DNA from: Nitrospiraceae bacterium
GTDB taxonomy: Bacteria > Nitrospirota > Nitrospiria > Nitrospirales > UBA8639
Assembly: GCA_003523945.1 (NCBI GenBank)
Contig: DOFS01000535.1
Location: 1 to 21,999, forward strand
Direction of reading: 5' to 3'
Length of the DNA: 21,999 nucleotides
In this document: in pieces, positions 16,081 to 21,999 of the stretch
Layout: each line of letters starts with the position of its first letter
Numbering within the stretch: the first letter of the stretch is position 1
Made by a program: the position numbers and the translations under genes
Notes under the pieces: generated by a model
Database searches by the model: none
Told to the model about the DNA's origin: nothing
What the model saw: only the letters and a program-made list of their open reading frames with translations

Positions 16081-16099
16081 ACCCTACGGGAGGGTTTTT
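16081..16099 (+). terminator. Short intrinsic terminator between convergent genes
   Basis: ACCCT (16081-16085) pairs with AGGGT (16091-16095) around a 5-base loop, followed by T 16095-16099. G-U and A-U pairs can extend the foot. It begins 11 bases after the EF-G-like stop and suits plus-strand transcripts. The htrA stop codon (16084-16086, minus strand) lies inside it. On the minus strand no T-run follows. Confidence 0.5.
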
Positions 16100-17457
16100 A
16101 TGACAATGAAAAATGCTCTTGCCTTCCTGATAATCCGAAGTAAAACAGTTTGACCCGGTTTCACTTTGGCTACGGCTTCAGAAAATTGCGTGACGGTTCG
16201 AACTGTTTCCCGATTAACCTCGTTGATTAAATCTCCTTCTTGAATCCCCTCGGAATGGGCGAGTCCACCCCTTTCAACTTTGGTCACAAGCACGCCCACT
16301 GTTTCCTGTAGTTCAAATTGTTCGGCAAGTGCAGCCGTAAGCCCTTGGACATCGAGCCCTAATGTGACCTCTGATTTTTGGAGTGGGAGTGAGGCCAACA
16401 CAGATTTCTCCTGCCTTTCTGCCATGGGTACAAGATAGGTCAATTCAATTCCGTCACGTAACAAAAGAATTTTGGCGTTTTCGCCAGGTCCGACACGAGC
16501 GACAAGTCGAGACAGTTGATTCGGCGAATCAACGGGACTGTCGTCTACCGATACAATGATGTCCCCTGGTTTAATTCCGGCCATATGGGCGGGATCGTGT
16601 TCATAGACTTCGTTGACGAGGACCCCATGGCCTTCCTTGATCCCAAATTGTTCCGCAAGTTCTTTGGTGAGCGATTGAATTCCGACACCAAGCCATCCAC
16701 GCACCACTCGCCCATGGGACACTAATTGGTCGACCACACGCGAGACCATCTCGGCAGGTATGGAAAATCCTATACCCTGTGCCATGTGGATAATGGCGGT
16801 ATTGATTCCGACCACCTCACCACGAAGGTTGAAGAGAGGCCCTCCTGAATTCCCAGGATTGATTGCCGCATCTGTTTGAATAAAATTTTCATACCGAGAG
16901 AGATTAAGCCGTTCCCTTCCAATTCCACTCACTACGCCTAAGGTCACTGTGCGGTCCAATCCCATCGGATTTCCCACCGCCAAGACCCATTGACCAACTT
17001 TTAAGGTGTTGGAGTCACCGAAATCGGCAGCTGGAAATTTCCGGTCTGATTGAATTTTGAGAACCGCAATGTCGGTTTCCTTATCACGACCAATGACCCG
17101 GGCAATCATGTTGGACTTATCGGATAGCCGTACATCTGCCTCCGTCGTATCTTCTCCAACCACATGATTATTCGTCACGATTATTCCATCTTCCCGGACG
17201 ATGACGCCTGACCCGCTTCCCTTAGAAAAGGGCGCCCGTCGCTGAAACCCTTGCCCCTGAGATATCTCCCGAATGGGGGTAATATTTACCACCGTAGGCG
17301 TCACACGTTCAGCCAGGCTTGTAATGGTATATTCGATGTCTTCAAGAACTTGAAGCCCTCTAAGCTCTTTGGCTGTCTGACCGAATGTGGATGACTGGGG
17401 AATCAACAAAAGCAGGCAACACGATGAAATTATGAGGGAAAATTGATTGTATTTCAT
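16084..17457 (-). CDS. Periplasmic serine protease of the HtrA/DegP (Do) family
   Basis: 457 aa with an N-terminal signal sequence (1-26, hydrophobic LIISSCCLLLLIP), so it works in the periplasm. The trypsin-like domain shows the triad His98 (TNNHVV), Asp129 (ETDIAVLKI) and Ser204 (NPGNSGGP), with an LA-loop-like segment at 62-78. Two PDZ domains follow, near 255-345 (GWLGVGIQ, AGIKPGDII) and 360-455 (LGLDVQGL, EGIQEGDLI). Known family members degrade or hold misfolded envelope proteins. It is the last gene of the kdsB-to-htrA array, 43 bases after plsY, which fits envelope maintenance. DegP, DegQ and MucD cannot be told apart here, so no symbol is given. Confidence 0.93.
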   Translation of the reverse strand: MKYNQFSLIISSCCLLLLIPQSSTFGQTAKELRGLQVLEDIEYTITSLAERVTPTVVNITPIREISQGQGFQRRAPFSKGSGSGVIVREDGIIVTNNHVVGEDTTEADVRLSDKSNMIARVIGRDKETDIAVLKIQSDRKFPAADFGDSNTLKVGQWVLAVGNPMGLDRTVTLGVVSGIGRERLNLSRYENFIQTDAAINPGNSGGPLFNLRGEVVGINTAIIHMAQGIGFSIPAEMVSRVVDQLVSHGRVVRGWLGVGIQSLTKELAEQFGIKEGHGVLVNEVYEHDPAHMAGIKPGDIIVSVDDSPVDSPNQLSRLVARVGPGENAKILLLRDGIELTYLVPMAERQEKSVLASLPLQKSEVTLGLDVQGLTAALAEQFELQETVGVLVTKVERGGLAHSEGIQEGDLINEVNRETVRTVTQFSEAVAKVKPGQTVLLRIIRKARAFFIVIKTLP

Positions 17458-17500
17458 CTTTAACTTTACTTTTTCATAAGGTCGGATAATAAATATTATG

Positions 17501-18097
17501 TTAAGTAGAAAAAAGGCTCATTTTACTTTCAGTCCCCTGCATAAGACGAATAATATTTTCTTTGTGACAGATAAATATGAGGGCCATAACTCCTAACGCA
17601 AATAAGCAAAAATACAACTCATGAGTCAGGAAATAGGCCAAAATTGGGAACACACCAAAAGAGAGAAGAGCCCCACCTGAGGAATATCCGAAAACTAACA
17701 CCGCTCCTAACCAAACACCAACAAGAAGGCATCCGATTAATGGATGAATGCCTAAAATGGCACCCAAGGCCGTAGCTACTCCTTTACCCCCTTTAAATCG
17801 TAAAAAAATCGAGAAGACGTGACCAAGAATGACCGCAAAGCCTACGATTAGAACCCAGTGCCAGGGAAACTCCATGAAGGCTGCAATAACCGTCGCAACC
17901 GTTCCCTTCCCTAAATCTCCGAGTAGTGTAAGTATTCCTATTTTTTTCCCTGATATCCGCAGGACATTGGTAAACCCGATATTATGGCTCCCCTGAGTGC
18001 GAGGGTCTTCTCTCCCAAATAAGCGAGAGACCACCAGACCAAACGGGATGGATCCCAAGAGATAAGCCACGACAACTCCGAATAGATACAGGTCCAT
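17501..18097 (-). CDS. plsY: Acyl-phosphate:glycerol-3-phosphate acyltransferase PlsY
   Basis: 198 aa integral membrane protein that acylates glycerol-3-phosphate from acyl phosphate, the first step of phospholipid synthesis. Family motifs: GSIPFGL at 15-21, the phosphate-binding GSHNIGFTN at 36-44 and FKGGKG at 101-106, with about five hydrophobic segments between. Length fits the family. An AGGAG touches the ATG directly (no spacer), so initiation may be modest or coupled to pgsA, whose stop is 23 bases upstream. The cognate PlsX is not in the window. Confidence 0.95.
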   Translation of the reverse strand: MDLYLFGVVVAYLLGSIPFGLVVSRLFGREDPRTQGSHNIGFTNVLRISGKKIGILTLLGDLGKGTVATVIAAFMEFPWHWVLIVGFAVILGHVFSIFLRFKGGKGVATALGAILGIHPLIGCLLVGVWLGAVLVFGYSSGGALLSFGVFPILAYFLTHELYFCLFALGVMALIFICHKENIIRLMQGTESKMSLFST

Positions 18098-18120
18098 CTC
18101 CTAACGACTGTTGAACAGCA

Positions 18121-18738
18121 CTACCAATATTGGGGACTAATTTTCTTAAAGATTTGCATGAGATATCGCCAGCCGGAAAAAATGGAAAAAAACAAGGCGA
18201 TATAAAGCAGCCCTGTTCCAATTGCACTCATCACGGCCTCACTTTGAACCCAAACTCCCTGAAGAATAAGGCAGAGAATGCCGCCGATTTGTCCGATGAC
18301 TTTAAATTTCCCGAGAGAGTCAGCAGGGACCACAAAACCCTCTTTCGCGGCAACTGCCCTGGCTCCCGTCACAAGCAGTTCCCGCGCAATCATGACTATG
18401 GCCAACCAGACGGCAACTCGCTGAAATTGAACAAGAAGAATGAGGCCGGAGGCCACCAAAAGTTTATCGGCCACCGGATCCAGCAATTTTCCTAGATTCG
18501 TGATCTGCCCGCTTTTTCTGGCTAAATATCCGTCGAGAAAATCCGTAAATGCCGCACACGCAAATACCAGGCCGGCGGCTAGAGCCCGATCAGGACTGGG
18601 TTCAGAAAAAAGCCACACAAAGACAGGAATTAACAAGATTCGCAAAATGGTAAGCGAATTAGGAAGATTGAGATAGGCTTCTCCCAAAATTACATCATTG
18701 GATTCAGATTTTTCTTTTACCGCTTCCGATTGATTCAT
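18121..18738 (-). CDS. pgsA: CDP-diacylglycerol-glycerol-3-phosphate 3-phosphatidyltransferase
   Basis: 205 aa membrane enzyme that makes phosphatidylglycerol phosphate from CDP-diacylglycerol. The CDP-alcohol phosphotransferase motif D-x2-DG-x2-AR-x8-G-x3-D-x3-D is complete (Asp66, Asp69-Gly70, Ala73-Arg74, Gly83, Asp87, Asp91). Membrane helices flank it, beginning at NLPNSLTILRI. About 20 polar residues precede the usual start (LNLPNSL), a modest N-terminal extension or a start placed too early; no strong SD marks ATG 18738. Among CDP-alcohol enzymes the RILLIPVF and VADKLL surroundings favour PgsA over phosphatidylserine synthase. It is followed by plsY after 23 bases. Confidence 0.93.
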   Translation of the reverse strand: MNQSEAVKEKSESNDVILGEAYLNLPNSLTILRILLIPVFVWLFSEPSPDRALAAGLVFACAAFTDFLDGYLARKSGQITNLGKLLDPVADKLLVASGLILLVQFQRVAVWLAIVMIARELLVTGARAVAAKEGFVVPADSLGKFKVIGQIGGILCLILQGVWVQSEAVMSAIGTGLLYIALFFSIFSGWRYLMQIFKKISPQYW

Positions 18739-18765
18739 GATGACCAGAAGATCTTCCTCGAAATC

Positions 18766-19617
18766 TCAAGTAAGAGGCGAGAATTCCCCTTTACCAGCAA
18801 CATGCCAAATCGCTTGAATTTGTTCTAATAAACCGCGTAGTTCACTCAAACGTACCATGTTGGGCCCATCCGATAACGCCTCCTCCGGACGAGGATGGAC
18901 TTCCATAAAGAATCCGTCACATCCGACAGCCGCCGCCGCACGGGCTAATGGCCCCACAAATTCCCGTTGCCCTGAAGAGATCGTTCCTCCACCACCAGGC
19001 AATTGCACGCTGTGCGTCGCATCAAACACTACCGGATATCCCATATTTCTCATGACGGGTAATGAGCGCATATCGACGACAAGATTTTGATAACCGAAGC
19101 TCGCTCCTCGCTCCGTCAGGAAAATTTTGCGTGTCCCGGCTTCCTGCAGTTTATTGACGACATTTGCCATATCCCATGGAGATAGAAATTGTCCTTTTTT
19201 CACATTGACCACGCGGCCGGATTTGGCGGCCGCACAGAGCAAATCGGTCTGTCGACACAAAAATGCCGGTATTTGCAACACGTCCACAACTTCAGCAACC
19301 TGAGAAACGTCCTGGACTTCGTGAATATCCGTTAAAATGGGAATACCTAACTCACGGTTAATTTTCTTAAGGATTTTCAATCCTTCTGCAATACCTAAAC
19401 CTCGAAATGAAGAAATTGACGTACGATTGGCCTTATCATAGGACGCTTTAAAAATGTAAGGGATACGGAGATCTTTGGCAATTTCCGCAATCGCCGCAGC
19501 TGTCTCAATGACCAATTTTTCGCTTTCGATGACGCAAGGTCCCGCAATTAAAAAATGCGGCCAACGCCCGCCAACGGAAAATGGGCCGATGTCGACTTCA
19601 TTTGGCTGAACCATCAT
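18766..19617 (-). CDS. kdsA: 3-deoxy-8-phosphooctulonate synthase, metal-dependent type
   Basis: 283 aa (282 if the second of two adjacent ATGs is used; an AGGA lies just upstream). It condenses phosphoenolpyruvate and arabinose-5-phosphate to Kdo-8-phosphate for lipid A core. Substrate loop KANRTS (62-67) and the DAHP/KDO8P fold are clear. Cys28 in AGPCVIES, His202 in THSVQ, Glu239 and Asp250 (SDGPNM) are the four metal ligands of the Aquifex-type enzyme; E. coli KdsA has Asn at the Cys position. It is therefore predicted to be the metallo class. It follows pyrG by 12 bases and precedes pgsA by 27. Confidence 0.96.
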   Translation of the reverse strand: MMVQPNEVDIGPFSVGGRWPHFLIAGPCVIESEKLVIETAAAIAEIAKDLRIPYIFKASYDKANRTSISSFRGLGIAEGLKILKKINRELGIPILTDIHEVQDVSQVAEVVDVLQIPAFLCRQTDLLCAAAKSGRVVNVKKGQFLSPWDMANVVNKLQEAGTRKIFLTERGASFGYQNLVVDMRSLPVMRNMGYPVVFDATHSVQLPGGGGTISSGQREFVGPLARAAAAVGCDGFFMEVHPRPEEALSDGPNMVRLSELRGLLEQIQAIWHVAGKGEFSPLT

Positions 19618-19629
19618 GAATCCTGTTCG

Positions 19630-21273
<1,644 letters not shown>

Positions 21274-21300
21274 GTAATCTGTCGACTCCACCATATTGCT

Positions 21301-21999
21301 CTACCTATTTTCAACCCTCTGGATTGGTTTCACCGCTCCTGCCATCGGCACACGGGAGTTTGTCGATAAAAGATCTTCCGCGGCAATGATATCCTCAGGC
21401 GTATCAATACGAATCGATTCATGTGCGGTTTCCCAAACCATGATGGGAAGGCCATGTTCTAAGGCTCGCAGTTGCTCCAATTTTTCCACATCTTCCAGGA
21501 GTCCCGTTGGTAACCCCGCAAAACGCGATAACTCCGACTTTCTAAAAATATACACTCCCAAATGCATATAGGCGATAGGGTTATTCCCAGTAGGCACTCC
21601 ATCGCGCCAGCAGGGTATGGGACTTCGTGAGAAATACAGGGCCCGCCCGTTGGCATCGGTTACAACCTTCACGATTGCCGGATTATCCAGATCCTGAAGA
21701 CGGTGTATTGATCGTTTCAATGTCCCCATCCCCGCCTGGGAAGACACAAAGGGAAGAATAAGATCATCAAGCAATCCAGGATGTTGAGGAATTTCATCGG
21801 CTTGTAAATTGACAATCACGTCATATTTTAATTGAGAAGCCACTTTCGCTACCCGGTCCGTTCCCGTTCGACAGCTTTCCTTGACGAGACAGACTTCTCC
21901 TCCAAAATTCCTGACCTCTTGTTCAATGGCTTCCTGGTCAGTGATAACCATGATTTGCCCCACGTGCGAGACGTACTGAACCGCTTCATAGACTCGTTG
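21301..21999 (-). CDS. kdsB: 3-deoxy-manno-octulosonate cytidylyltransferase KdsB (N-terminus outside window)
   Basis: It activates Kdo as CMP-Kdo. The frame is open to base 21999, with VYEAV matching the family just before the expected GQIMVITD strand, so the gene continues beyond the window and roughly 30 N-terminal residues, with the RxxSxRxPGKP nucleotide motif, are not seen; 232 residues are visible. Signatures include RTGTDRVAKVA, ALYFSRSPIP, HLGVYIF and EKLEQLRALEHG. The usual V-x-QGDEP motif reads VNLQADEIP here, so Gly becomes Ala and the first Pro is Ile, and IDTPED is kept. The gap to pyrG is 69 bases. Confidence 0.93.
   Translation of the reverse strand, partial: QRVYEAVQYVSHVGQIMVITDQEAIEQEVRNFGGEVCLVKESCRTGTDRVAKVASQLKYDVIVNLQADEIPQHPGLLDDLILPFVSSQAGMGTLKRSIHRLQDLDNPAIVKVVTDANGRALYFSRSPIPCWRDGVPTGNNPIAYMHLGVYIFRKSELSRFAGLPTGLLEDVEKLEQLRALEHGLPIMVWETAHESIRIDTPEDIIAAEDLLSTNSRVPMAGAVKPIQRVENR

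Overview
The window is 22 kb of chromosomal-type DNA from a Gram-negative bacterium. The evidence is two Kdo/lipopolysaccharide genes (kdsA, kdsB), a periplasmic HtrA protease and envelope phospholipid genes. Base composition looks close to half G+C. The combination of a Bacillus-type Fe-S PurF, a metal-type KdsA and the clustering of kdsB, pyrG and kdsA is compatible with Nitrospirota (for example a lower-GC Nitrospira). That placement is an inference from memory of such genomes and was not tested. No tRNA, rRNA, insertion sequence, CRISPR array or phage gene was seen.

Region 1 (1-4683, + strand) is a de novo purine block: the end of purQ, a small DUF433 protein, purL and purF. Two or three hairpins lie in the DUF433-purL gap, and a 28-codon reading frame bridges purL and purF. 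Region 2 (4795-7533, +) is a tight cluster of five small genes: an exported ResA/TlpA-like thioredoxin with a CEPC site, an unknown 79-aa protein, a metallo-beta-lactamase-fold protein with a degenerate metal motif, a six-TPR protein and an unknown 147-aa protein. Two of the junctions overlap. A COMT-like SAM methyltransferase follows (7585-8610).

Region 3 (8759-13507, - strand) is the most unusual part. It holds a 776-aa fusion of an unassigned N-terminal region, a LuxD-like acyl hydrolase with an intact Ser-Asp-His triad, and a SAM methyltransferase. Downstream on the same strand is a histidine kinase with a multi-pass membrane sensor, a GAF domain and no receiver or response-regulator partner. 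Together these could make and sense a fatty-acid-derived signal, which is hypothesis only.

Region 4 (13968-16070, +) is a stand-alone EF-G-like GTPase behind a near-consensus promoter. Region 5 (21999 down to 16084, - strand) reads kdsB, pyrG, kdsA, pgsA, plsY, htrA with gaps of 12-69 bases. It is probably one envelope-biogenesis operon joining Kdo supply, the CTP needed for Kdo activation and CDP-diacylglycerol, phosphatidylglycerol-phosphate synthesis, acyl transfer to glycerol-3-phosphate, and periplasmic quality control. It converges with the EF-G-like gene at a short intrinsic terminator.
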